From: Hemileia vastatrix
Lineage: Eukaryota; Basidiomycota; Pucciniomycetes; Pucciniales; Zaghouaniaceae
DNA length: 64,000 bases
Assembly: GCA_030280995.1 (NCBI GenBank)
Contig: JASXTE010000007.1
Coordinates: forward strand, 12,649,501 to 12,713,500
Reading direction: 5' to 3'
Shown: piece after piece, positions 54,194 to 64,000 of the stretch
Numbering within the stretch: the stretch's first letter is position 1
Layout: every line of letters starts with the position of its first letter
Made by a program: the position numbers and the translations under genes
The notes under the pieces: generated by a model
Seen by the model: the letters and a program-made list of their open reading frames with translations, nothing else
Told to the model about the DNA's origin: nothing
Databases searched by the model: none

Positions 54194-55400
54194 TTAACTT
54201 AGTTTCAAGGGGTTGGCTGGCTCTAATAGTAGTTTCAGGAGGAGGGTTGCCATCTTAACAAGAAGAATTTTTCTCAGAAGTTGTTTTTTGTTAATGAAAT
54301 TGGATAAAATATTATGATACTTACAAATGGGAAGTTCTTCAAAATTGTAAGCCATAAAGATTTGGACTTCTGAAGGAACGGAAAAATGAGTGGTTGAGGG
54401 ATCAGCCAGAGATAAATATGGGTTGTCTTGATTTTCTTCCATTGGGTTCTGAGAAGTTGAAGTGGGATGGAACTACTCCTAGGGCCTAGCTGGAGAAGGA
54501 AAGTTGTTGTTGGTGTTGTTGTTGCTATTGATATCCTGCTCAATTGGATCAGCTGCTGTTGCTGAAGAATCAATGTTATTGTATGATGGTGCAAGTGAAG
54601 GTGATCTAGGGATCAACTGTTGTCTTCTGGAGGAATTCCTTGAAGAAAATGAGCTTTCAGAAGAATAGTTGGCAGGCAGAGGAGAGGTGTAGTTTCTTCT
54701 TCTGGATGGAGAGGGTGATTTTGGGGTTGGAGCAGTTTTAAGAGCTCTTGTTTGCTCTTGGGGAGTTCTAGAAGTTTGGGAATTTAGGGTGTTGTTGGAC
54801 CTTAAAATATTTTTCTGCATTGCTCTGGGAGCACTAGGATGTAGTTGCATAGAAATGTTGTTGTTTTTGGATGGTTTTTTCTGATTTCTGGTTGATTTTA
54901 AAAATTTTGAACCTGAATTTTGCTGGCTAGTGGGGCAGGCAGGCCGCCTGGATGCAGTCTAGAAGCCTATGAGTTAATTTTGAAGCATTTATAGCTGAAA
55001 ATGAAGAGATAAAAGCAAAATTTAAGGAAGATAAAGCTGGCCTTTTGTAGAGAGTTCTGGGGACTGATCACCTGGATCTTCTGGAAGGAGCTGAAGATAA
55101 AGAAGAAGAGGCTGGAACTAGCTCTGGGGATCTAGTAGGGGATCTGGAAATGTATTTGTGAGAAGGTTAAGGTGGAGGAATAGTGTGGTTGGAATCTCTA
55201 TCACATCTTTTCATTTTGGAGTTACAAGAGTCACAAGTCCTGTTGTATAGTTTGGCTTCTGGAGTTGGTAGAGTGAAATTGCAGGGTCTGCACATGTGGA
55301 TGCACTGTTTGCAAGCATAGTCCTTTGGAGTAGTGAAGTAAGAGAAAGTTGATGGGGAAAAGCAGGGGGTCCAAGGTTTGCCATGATCTGTGGTGGAACA
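54194..55400 (-). pseudogene. Antisense zinc-cluster gene 2 of element E
   Basis: The cluster block (55345-55190) reads PKDYACKQCIHMCRPCNF then RTCDSCNSKMKRC: CX2CX6C-X18-CX2CX6C, all six cysteines present. Candidate start is ATG near 55382, or an exon joined at a CCACAG site. Its frame stops at 55167. Downstream on the same strand are a Ser/Asn/Arg-rich disordered frame (54850-54479) and a block with FMAYNFEELPICKYHNIL (54442-54194), in the same relative order as D gene 2. The frame upstream of 55500 is only the translated hairpin array. Exon joints unresolved. Confidence 0.55.
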
Positions 55401-55504
55401 GGAATAAAAAAGAAAGAGATAAGAAGAAGAAAAAATTTTGGTGATGGGTAGAAGATGAAGTGGATGTTGAAGTTCAACAAGTTGAATAGGGGTGTATATG
55501 CAGA

Positions 55505-55672
55505 AGGCCATTAAGACTTTACACCTAGAATTGGTTATGCATTCCATAAAGACTTTTAACTGAAAATTGGTTATGCAGTCCATCAATATTTTAAACTGAA
55601 AATTTGTTATGCATTCCATCAAGAATTTAAACTGAAAAATGGTTCTACAGTCCTGCAAGACTCTAAACTGAG
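55505..55672 (+). repeat. 36-bp hairpin array of element E
   Basis: Units at about 55505, 55541, 55577, 55613 and 55649. The last is complete (AGTC-CTGCA-AGACT, tail CTAAACTGAG); the earlier ones are progressively decayed but keep TTTAAACTG. Confidence 0.8.
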
Positions 55673-55772
55673 GAATGGGTGTTGTTTCTTTTTTTTATAT
55701 TTTGTGTTAGTTTTGAAGGTTGTCAGAGGGTATCCACAGGGGGAGCCTCTGAATTTAGAAAAGGAAAATTTG

Positions 55773-55969
55773 GGGGTAATTGATGGTCTGGAAGCCCTCT
55801 ACACAATTACCCCAGAATTTTGGTTTTTTTCTCTGTGTCTTAATGTGGTTGAACTCTTGTTCTGGGTCTATAATTTAGGTTTTGAGTCCCCCAAGACTAT
55901 AAACTGAGGGTTTTTTTTAGTCCCCCAAGACTATAAAATGAGGATAGTCCCTCAAGACTTTAAACTGAG
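55773..55969 (+). other. SL1 module E copy 3 with three hairpins
   Basis: GGGGTAATTG / CAATTACCCC at 55773-55813, then hairpins at 55885, 55919 and 55946 (AGTC-CCCCA-AGACT twice, AGTC-CCTCA-AGACT), tails ATAAACTGAG, ATAAAATGAG, TTAAACTGAG. Confidence 0.85.
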
Positions 55970-56049
55970 GTTTTTTGGTGGATACATCCTATAGAGGGTA
56001 TGGTCATATTTTTTTTTCTAAATCAAACTAAAGAACCAAATTGAATTAC

Positions 56050-56669
56050 AGAAGGGTGTCAAGAGAGGTGGAAAAAATTTCTGAATTGGCTTTGAATTTT
56101 TGGATGAGGTTCCTTCTCTTATCAACGTCTTGTTGGTCCTTGGCAGGAGTTGATTGGAAGTTAGAGAAGAGGAGTTGGCTCTGTTTTTGAATGTGATGTT
56201 GGAATATTTTTTATAAGAGGTATTGGATTTTGGGGTTGTGTTTCAATGGTCCCTAAATTTTCATCATCATCAATTTCTGGTGGAGGAGAGGCTGAAGAGA
56301 ACAGTCAGTCTATTTTGTTATGGAGTGAAGGAATCTTACCTTCTGGTGAATCAGGGTGATGAGAGGAAGAAGTGGCTGTTGGAGTAAAAGGTTTTCTTAT
56401 GGATGAATGAGGTTTTTTGATTATTTTTGAAAGATAATGGAGGGCCTGGATCTTCTGGTGGAGGAGGATGGTCCAGGTTGAGTGGAGGAAGTAGCTGAAG
56501 AGGAGGATAATGGGCCTGGTCTCAGGAATTGTTTCTTTCTGGAGTGTCAGGAATCACAAGAAGTCCTGTGGAGATGAAGAGGTCCAGTCATTTCACAGAT
56601 GGGGTTGTGTACAATGCAGTACTGGCAGGGGGCCAGGTCAGAGGCAGGTCTGGAGAGGTGTTTGAACAT
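56050..56669 (-). pseudogene. Antisense zinc-cluster gene 1 of element E
   Basis: ATG 56669 lies about 50 bases inside the 3' LTR. Reads APCQYCIVHNPICEM, then RTSCDS, a TGA where the fifth cysteine is expected, HSRKKQF (last cysteine now Phe), RPGPLSSSS. Further down the strand a conserved end (STPAKDQQDVDKRR..IQKFKANSE) matches F gene 1. Two more stops or shifts lie between. Conservation of both ends between E and F argues that this was a real gene. Confidence 0.65.
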
Positions 56670-56705
56670 GTTTTTTTTGTGGATGAAGAATGGGAACATT
56701 CATAA

Positions 56706-56717
56706 TTGGATGGAGGA
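56706..56717 (+). promoter_or_regulatory. Polypurine tract of element E
   Basis: TTGGATGGAGGA before TGTGGTATTCC. Confidence 0.75.
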
Positions 56718-57596
56718 TGTGGTATTCCAAAGCTGGGGTAGGCTTTTGGAGTGCATATTTGGGGGATTTTGATATGTGGGTTATTGTTGGGGTTATGGTG
56801 TTTTTATTGGTATTTTGTTAGATGTTAGATGATTAGTTGTGTTTTTGAAGGTTTAATCTAGTGTCACTTATTATGTCTAAGCTTAATGCCCTTTTTTTCT
56901 CTTCATTTTGGCGTTTGTTGTGCATTATTAGCTTGTTTTCAAGTGTAGTTACTGTTGTTTGTTGTTTTAGAGGGTGTTTATGGGTTTTTTGGGATTTTAT
57001 GGGCTTAAAAGCGGACATATGCCTGTTCATGTGGAAGCACCTAAAGGCAACTTTATGCATGTAGTAAGGTTGGAAAGCTGGATTTGACTGGGAAATGGCC
57101 AGGGTGGTCTGTGTGTGTGAGATTAAGGAATTTAAGGGACATTCTAGTTTATCATCAACCATATGGTATATCTGTAATCTCTGTGCTTCACTGTTCTTGT
57201 GTGCTTTGTGGCATCTTTTGGATGGGTTGTGAAAAGGTTAGTTCTTACCTGACCTCAACTCTTGTCACTGCTTCTCTAGTATACTCTTGAAAGCTATATC
57301 AAGTATCTTGCTGTCTCTGGTGTAGCTTTTCAACCTACATCAAGTATGTTGCTTTCTCTGGTGTGGGAATCGGTCTACATTTCAGTTCATTGTCATGGTA
57401 GTCTTTCTGGGGACTACTTCCTTGACTGATAAGGTAGTCAAGTGTGTTGTAAAGGGGTTTTAGCAATCAAGACTCAATTTACCTTAGCAGTTAAATCTCA
57501 CTTTATTTTTCTAAAGGGACAGGGGAATTTCTCTCTGGTTTTTTTATTCAACTCCCTTGATCAAGGCCTATGGCTGGAACTATAGGATTTTCTAAA
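56718..57596 (+). repeat. 3' LTR of element E
   Basis: About 879 bp, TGTGGTATTCC...GGATTTTCTAAA; the right half matches the F LTRs and 25704-26794, including the repeated GCTGTCTCTGGTGT block (57310-57362). Shorter than its relatives by about 180-210 bases. Confidence 0.8.
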
Positions 57597-58655
57597 GCGG
57601 GAGAAAAGAGGCCAGGAATTTCCCAAAAACACCTAAAATCAACTGGAAAAGGCTCAGAAAGCATAACTGTATGATTCCCAGAAAAGTTAAAGAAAAAAGG
57701 CCAATAAATGAGTTAAACCATAGAACTCACCAAAAAAACACCCAAAAAGGATGTTAAAAAAGGATAAAAATAATTTAGGGCCAAGAAAAAAAGTTAAAGA
57801 AAAGAAATTTTTAATCAGCTATTAAATAAAAACAGATGATAATAAAATAACAAAAACAAAAAAGACCAAAGAATAACCTTTCAATCAGAAATTAAATAAA
57901 AAAAATGATAAAGTGACTTACGTTTAGAGCTTAGGAGTTGGAAGTATCACAAGCAAAAGTGAGTGATGCAATTGAGAGATGAAGAGAATATGATGTATCA
58001 TCAGGAGAAAGAATCATAGAAATTCTATGCAATATCTAGGCTGGGAGTGCAAGCAAAGAAATGAAACTAGGAAAATGGAAAAATTTATTGCAACAAAAAT
58101 GAATTTTAATGAAAATTATGGGAAATTGTGTGAAAAAAGGATGCTTTAGTGCTGATAAGTCATAGATTTTACACTCATGAATAAGCCCTTAATGAATAGG
58201 TGAAAAAAACTAAGATGTTACCTTTTTTTTACATAGTGCTGACTAATCACAATTAAGAAGGGAAGTTGTTTGATGACTTTTTTAATCCAATAGAAATCAC
58301 ATTTTAGGTAAAACACACTTTCAAAATATACTTGTCTAGGGAAAGTGCATTTATTTTTTGTATGGTGTATTTGGTACCTTTTTTGTGGTGTGTTTATGTG
58401 GCATATTTGGTAATGTTTGAGACCCCCTAAATATGTCCATTTTTTCATCAAAAACAGTTTTTTTATTTTTCTTTTAAAAAAAAAAAGATGGAATTTTTTA
58501 GAATATGACTCTCTTTCAATTTTTTTTGTCAAATGGTGTGTGTCTTATTCATTTTTTTTCTATGACTATTAGTTTTTAAGGTCAAATTTTCCATTTTTTT
58601 AATTTGTTACCATGAATCAATAATTTTTTGTTTTTCATTTTTTTATAATCTATAT
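57597..58655. other. AT-rich spacer
   Basis: A-rich then T-rich; short frames (for example 58218-58532 minus) are homopolymer-driven. Nothing supported. Confidence 0.5.
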
Positions 58656-58657
58656 TA

Positions 58658-59981
58658 GAGGTTTTCAGTTCTAGGAAATCTGTAATTTACTTAAGTGCAG
58701 ATTTCAAAGCATATCTGAAATTTACTTAAGTGCAGATTTCAAAGCAAATCAGCACTTAAATTTAGCAGAAAAGTCACGTATTTCAAAAATGGGCGTCAGC
58801 TCTGACCTCAAGTCAGCACTTTTTTCCCTATTTTTTTCACAACAACATGTTGAAAAAATAATCCCTTTTACATATGATGCACTGACCTCCTTTCCTACCC
58901 ATCAATACTCAGCACACACCCCTCACTATTATTCACAACATTTTATTACAATATTTTGACCAGGCATGTTTTCTTTATTTTTGACTTATTTCTTCAACCT
59001 ATTAATCTCTTTTCTTGTGAAATAAAAGTTTCATAATGCCTCCCATAAATTCCAACATTCAAAAGGTAAGTCAAAGAAATGATTTATCACAAAAGTCTCC
59101 TTGTAAGCAAGCCCCTTGCCTGAATAATCAAATTCAGGACAGCTGAAAAAGGAAGATTATCTCATCATTATCAACTTCCTCAAAATTAAATCAAATTAAA
59201 ATTCATGATTTGGAAGCAAAAATTCCACTTGTATTTGATTTCAACCTTCATCAAAGATTTTATATCATCAGATTCTGTTAACACCATTTTTGCTTACTGG
59301 ACTCTATAATATCACACTCTTATAATTTTTCTTACCTGGAGAGATGAGTTGAGAAAAAAATTGACTTCAAAATATTTCAGGGATGCAAGAGGAGAGTAGG
59401 AAAAGTATATGAGGGATGAAAGACAAAAATAATGACTAAAAATGTATGCAATTAAAACTTGATTTGATGAATGAAAACAAAGAGACTTGAAAAAAGAGAG
59501 TATAACAGCAAATTCAAAATAAGAGTCATTATGCAAAAAAAAAAAAAAAAAAAAACAATTACAATTACAATTGAATAAAACATGCAACTTGATAATTTGA
59601 AGAGTACAAAAAAAAATTAAAAGGGTTGTGTTGATAAATGTTAAACAAATCTTTTACAAGACCAGAATCAGAATTGCAATCAGAGTCCAAGAGCTATGAA
59701 AGTCATTGCTTTATGTAATGTATCACAATTTTAGAGCAGGGAAGGCATGACTCTTATATGGTATAAAAATCTAAATGATGTACATTTTTTTATTTGTGGA
59801 GTGTTGTGTATAAATAGGATGTTGCTTACAAATCAGTGAAATCAGCACTTTTGGTTGAGAAAGTGTGGATTTGAGTGAATCAAATGACTTAATTCTCTTT
59901 TGAAATCTACCAGGGTTGGGGATAGTGTTTTTTGGAAATCCACACTTAGATGAGTTTAGATTTTCAAGAACAGGAGCCCCC
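58658..59981. mobile_element. Candidate non-autonomous TIR element
   Basis: The ends are inverted repeats of about 50 bases with mismatches: left has CAGTTCTAGGAAATCTG...TAAGTGCAGATTTC, the right end in reverse complement CTGTTCTTGAAAATCTA...TAAGTGTGGATTTC. TA dinucleotides flank both ends (58656, 59982). The left end holds a second copy of TTTACTTAAGTGCAGATTTC. No transposase is visible. TA flanks would fit Tc1/mariner; other superfamilies are possible. Confidence 0.5.
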
Positions 59982-60510
59982 TATTTAGTCACTGCTTGTT
60001 TAAAAAACAAAATATAAAAAGAAAAAGAAATAAACTTATTTCAGTCATCATTTTGAAGTTGATCAAACAAAAAACTTGGAAAGGGATAAAAATGAATAAT
60101 AATTCCTCCAATTTGAATTTTCAGCCCCTAGAAAAAAAGTCCTCATCATGTTTCAAATGTTTGTTTGACATATAAATCATGGTTTCTCTTATTATGTGGT
60201 ATCAAAGCTAAGGGATAATCAACTAAATTAATTTCACAGAAAATTCTTTTACCCTAACTATCCTTTGCAATTATTTTTTAAATTAATTGTGTTATTAGAA
60301 ATTTTATGTGTCAAAGTTCACCTCTTATGTGACATTTTTCTACTCATTTTTTCATAACCATATCTCAGACCACTTTCTGTATATGCCAGCTTCTCTAACT
60401 TGTGGCACACTCCCACACTCATCCCATTCTGTCAGTTCTTTCTATCTGTTTAAATCCCTACCCATATCATGTGCTCATTTCTGCTCCTTTTCATCATCAA
60501 ATATCTTAGC
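59982..60510. other. AT-rich spacer
   Basis: No supported feature. Confidence 0.45.
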
Positions 60511-61800
60511 ATGACTTTTCATCACATGTCTTCTCATAGGAAGCCTTCCCCCAGTTGTTCTTCAAATCCAACTACTCCCTCTTTCACTCACTCAGCTTAC
60601 AAATCAAAGAGCTTTCAACTAAAGAAAGATGATCACCTCATACTTATTGAGTGGCTAAAAACTAAAACTAATTATGATTCTTGTTTTGGTACTGAGAATG
60701 CAACTAAATTAGGACCACCCCTTGCATTAAAATTCAATGGCTATCTTCTAATGACCAAAAAATTAAAAGATAACATAAAGGGAAGGATTGAATTTTTTAA
60801 AAACAGATTTCTGAATGTTTCAAGTACTATTGAGCCAAATACAAGAAGGCTAAGACTCTTTCATCTTCCACTTGTTTTGGTATTGCTGAAATTGATATCA
60901 GTGATTTCACTAAGTCTATAAATTATAATTTTGATTCTTTATGTGCTTACTATAAAGAGATGTATTCTATATTTTGAAAGGAATCTGATGTTAATCCTGA
61001 AAACATGTTGGAAGGAGAAGATGCTTTCTCCAAACATGTTATTGATAATAATTTTTTGCATCCTCTTCCTCTACTCAAGCCTCTTTCATTTGAATTTGAA
61101 CACTCAATATATCTTTTATATAGATCCTTATTTTGATATAAACCAACCCAATCTAAGTAAAGTGAATTTTTTTCTTCTTGTATGAATTCAATTTATTTCT
61201 TTTTTTTTATTTCTCTTTTTTTTATTTCTAAAAAGGCTGATAAACAAACCCAGGAGTCATAATCAACTGACTCTGAAGCTAGTAATAACAATGATGATGA
61301 CAATAATATAACAAATACCCCCAACAAAAAGAAAAGGGCTTTAAGTACTCTAAATTTTTTTCATCAAAAAAAACAAAAAAAGAGTTAGCACTTCTCAAAC
61401 CTCTTTTCCTTCTTTCAAAATTTTTTTGGAGAAATGTGATGCTGGTATGTAATAGGATACCTTTTAATAATTTAATCTGCTTTTGTTTTTTTTTGTTAAT
61501 ATTTCTTAACACTCTAGGTAAAGTCAAAGTCACAAGAGAAACTCTTAGTTTTTAAAAACAAAAATATGAGCTCTGTTTACAGAGTGATGATAGGACACAT
61601 GGCTTGGAGGAGAAGAAATCTGAGCTCTCTTCATGGAGGGATGATAGAGAAAAAGACTTGTGAGGAGAAGAAATTTGAGCTATCTCTAAGTATTTAAAAA
61701 TAGAAGAAAGAGGAGAAAGATCTTGAATAAAGTTTCCTATTGGATCAGATGAAAATAAAGAATCAACTTGAAGATGGTTTCAAAAAAAAAGTCTTCATGA
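60511..61800 (+). pseudogene. SANT/Myb-like domain gene, broken
   Basis: From ATG 60511 the frame encodes a Ser/Pro-rich start and a helical domain (KDDHLILIEWLKTKTNYDSC...TKKLKDNIKGRIEFFKNRF) of SANT/Myb-like type. Near 60845 the reading moves one frame; homologous-looking sequence continues (STCFGIAEIDISDF...CAYYKEMYSIF) with a TGA after IF and DVNPENML. A likely intron (GTATGA near 61181 to AAAAAG near 61236) leads to an acidic exon (NNNDDDNN, then KKKR) and a second (GTATGT near 61447, CTCTAG near 61516) to a Glu/Lys coiled-coil-like end. I recall this layout from basidiomycete, notably rust, gene families that follow transposons. Nonsense and frameshift changes make it a pseudogene. Confidence 0.55.
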
Positions 61801-62451
61801 TAGAATGCATTAATTCTAATCATTCTATTAGGAAAATTTAACACTAAATGAAAATGTTTGATGACTATTTTTTTTTTTGATTTCTTTCCCATTTCAATTG
61901 TTCATAATTGTTTCTACATGAGACTATTTCATAATCTCCTGTATTGTATTACTCAATACATCATGAGTTGAATCTTCTTATCAAGATTCTCATTTATTTT
62001 TTAATGTAACAAATTCATTTTTAAATGATCCTTATGGCAAATTGGACACACTATTTGTTACTTCTTTATGTTTTCATATCAAATTTTTCAAAATTACAAC
62101 TCAATTCAATAAATTTGAATTACTAAATAAATAAGAGTCTACAAAATTCAATATCATTTTTAAAAATTTGGAAATTCCCTCCCCTTTATTCAAGTCAACA
62201 ACTTTTTATGTCTTATTTGAAAATTTGGCAATACACTCCTCCTTAATTTTTTTGAAGAAAGAGGTATGAGTCATCAAAATTTAATATAATTACATAAATT
62301 AATATATAAACAACTAGTATATATCATTTTTATTAGCTTCAAAGTAATGACAAAGGGTTAACTCCTCTGTTCAAAGTGGAGATAGTCACAGAAAAGGAAA
62401 TTTCAATTAGATAAGGCTCCTCCTTTATTTTTTCCTCCCCTCTCTTTTCTC
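61801..62451. other. AT-rich spacer
   Basis: No supported feature. It could include decayed upstream LINE sequence, which I could not recognise. Confidence 0.4.
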
Positions 62452-63549
62452 ACTTCATCTATGCAGATGGCGCCAAACTCTCCTTCTGCACCTAAGTGTC
62501 TATCTATGACCCTATCATACCATTTCTCTTCCTTTTCACTCTATGGGAATCTGCTCTCTACTCATTTTTTGAAGCTGAGCTGAAATTAATTCTCCTTGGC
62601 CTCAATCACTTTTTTTTTTTTTAGCCCTTCACACTGCTTAATGAAAAACCTCACCATATTAGTAGACAAACAAGCTGTAATCAAAGCCCTCTCTATAAAC
62701 CCCTTCCAAAGTTCCAACACCTCTTCCATCATTGCCATTATCCACACCATCTCATGCCTCAGCCAAACTAGTCCTAGCATCCAACCCCTCCTTAAATGGT
62801 ACCCATGTCATTTTGAAATAGCAGGAAAGGAGATTGTGAATAGTCTGGCTAATGGCTCAAACCCCTTTACAACCAAAGCCAAATCTTACCTCAGATTCAC
62901 TCATTCTCCCTCCTCATCATCCTCATTCAAACCCATCATAAAAACCTGCACTCACTCCCTTCCCCTCTCTACCCCTAACCTTGATACCTTAAAGAGACTT
63001 CAATGTCACTTAGGCCCTCTCACAATGTTCAATCAGTTAGCTAACCTTCCTAAAGCCCATGCAACAGCCTTCTCACAAGTGCACTTTGGACACTACCCTC
63101 TTGACCACTTTCTTTATAGATTCAAAGCTTCACCTTCCCCTTTCTGTGAAAAATGTGCCAACAACTTCAAAGAAACCTCAGAACATCTCTTACTCCTTTG
63201 CCCTGCTCACACATACTTAAGGTTGTCCCTCATTCTATGCACCAAAGTTCACAAATTTTCTTATGGTACTTCTACTCTCCTCTCTCATTCTAAAATTATC
63301 TCAGATGTTGCCGCTTTTCTCTTTAACTCTGGGAGGTTTTTAAGCCATCTCCCTCTGTTGGGCCAATTAAAAGTTGTATTTACCCATCACAATCGTTTAC
63401 TTTTATTGCACTGTTTAGAAATGTTTACTTTATTTACCCACATGTATTTACTTAAATGTTCTACATATCCCTCATGCCCCTTTCTGGGTGAGATTGTAAA
63501 AAATATTAAAATAAAAAATAAAAAAAGTAATGAAAATTCCTCTAGCTAA
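62452..63549 (+). pseudogene. 3' end of a Tad1-like LINE (RNase H and zinc finger)
   Basis: Starts inside an RNase H domain: YADGAKLSF (first Asp), a TAA at 62495, EAELKLILLGLNH (Glu), ILVDKQAVIKAL (Asp), SCLSQ..., then a C-terminal CX2C...H...C finger (CEKCANNF...SEHLLLLC, 63148-63205) typical of fungal non-LTR elements. A poly-T run at 62611-62623 lies in frame. The reverse transcriptase and ORF1 are missing, consistent with a 5'-truncated insertion. Confidence 0.85.
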
Positions 63550-63645
63550 CATGCAGATCAAATCTAGAAACAGAAGTTTTGAACCTCCCACAGGTATAGG
63601 CTAGAGGAACCTCATGAAATAAATTAATGTTGTCATGATTACCAT
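63550..63645 (+). other. LINE 3' untranslated end
   Basis: Short tail after the LINE stop containing TCTAGCTAAC and GGCTAGAGGAACC, an inverted pair (CCTCTAGC / GCTAGAGG). It meets the next LTR at 63646. Confidence 0.5.
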
Positions 63646-64000
63646 TGTAGAAAATCCTATAGCACTAGCTATAGGCCTTGAACAAGGAGGGATCTGGAGA
63701 AAAACTTGAGAGAAAACCCCCTGTCCCTTTTGAGAAATACCAGGTGAGATTAATTTGATACAGCAAATCAAAGACTGTTACAATACCCCTTCTTCCAACA
63801 CACTTCTTGACAGATTAAAAAGTCAAGACAGTAGTCCATGTAGACTAATTATAAAACAAAAAACCTGAAATGTAGAGAAAATCCACACCAGAAACCAGAG
63901 ACACAATGCACTTGTTGCACAGAAAACAACAACGATACTTGATGCAAGTTTCAAAGCTACACCAGGGAAAACAGTTACAAACATTAAGTTAAATGAAGAA
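63646..64000 (-). repeat. F-type LTR at the window edge
   Basis: TGTAGAAAATCCTATAGCACTAGCTATAGG matches the minus-strand 3' ends of the F LTRs (15848, 24282). The rest of the element is outside the window. Confidence 0.85.

Larger units (their letters stand above)
50488..57596 (+). mobile_element. Element E: 5'-truncated Gypsy relative of F
   Basis: Lacks 5' LTR, gag, protease and RT. Holds RNase H and integrase remnants, three SL1 modules, SL2, two SL3, two antisense zinc-cluster genes, a 36-bp hairpin array, polypurine tract and 3' LTR. AGCGGGAGAA occurs at its left edge (50487-50496) and directly after its LTR (57596-57605). Confidence 0.82.

Noticed and set aside
55500..55658. N-terminal repeats (ECITNFQ-type) of the minus ORF ending at 55167
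   Set aside because: Translation of the 36-bp hairpin array in reverse; not part of a real protein start.
58218..58532. 104-codon minus ORF
   Set aside because: Lys/Phe-rich frame over A/T runs, no recognisable domain or neighbours.

Overview
The window reads as a transposon graveyard from a large, AT-rich fungal nuclear genome. Spliceosomal-type introns, a Tad1-like LINE tail (RNase H plus CCHC finger), a chromodomain Ty3/Gypsy element and a broken SANT/Myb-like gene of a type I associate with basidiomycetes, especially rust fungi, point to a basidiomycete. That placement is inference. I saw no intact host gene, tRNA or rRNA.

Layout. 1-13420: element A (+), a Ty3/Gypsy chromovirus whose 5' LTR is fused directly to truncated pol; its 3' LTR is split by element B (-, 3670-12834), a young full-length chromovirus with two 1137-bp LTRs, a GTTAT target duplication and an intact 1101-codon pol. 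13421-15308: a large imperfect inverted repeat. 15848-25334: element F (-), a decayed full-length Gypsy element of a second lineage. 25704-26794: an LTR of the F/E type. 26795-37260 plus 49576-50487: element D (+), decayed, pierced by a C-family solo LTR (TSD CCGG) and an unrelated solo LTR (TSD GGATG). Its 3' LTR is split by element C (+, 37261-49571, TSD GTGT), which has nearly identical LTRs and long ORFs but five in-frame stops. 50488-57596: element E (+), a 5'-truncated relative of F. 57597-64000: AT-rich spacer, a TIR element candidate, the SANT-like pseudogene, a LINE 3' fragment and the edge of another F-type LTR.

The most unusual content is in the C/D/E/F lineage. (1) About 50 copies of a short hairpin (4-5 bp stem, 5-6 nt A/C-rich loop) followed by TTAAACTG(G). 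Stem sequences change on both arms together (CCTC/GAGG, CTTC/GAAG, AGTC/GACT, GGTC/GACC, TTGTC/GACAA). Copies lie in coding and non-coding parts of all four elements. (2) Long post-pol regions of C and E carry the same ordered set of larger stem-loops, also with paired substitutions. (3) D and E each carry two antisense ORFs between pol and the 3' LTR, and F carries one, encoding six-cysteine zinc-cluster-like proteins. Together these suggest a Gypsy lineage with a structured-RNA or dyad-DNA region and its own antisense DNA- or RNA-binding proteins. The functional link is a hypothesis.

Within elements the order is LTR, primer site, gag-protease, reverse transcriptase, RNase H, integrase, polypurine tract, LTR. 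In C, D and F the RT catalytic box is FIDD rather than YxDD, and in C a T-TTT-TTG site beside a gag stop suggests a programmed -1 shift into pol.
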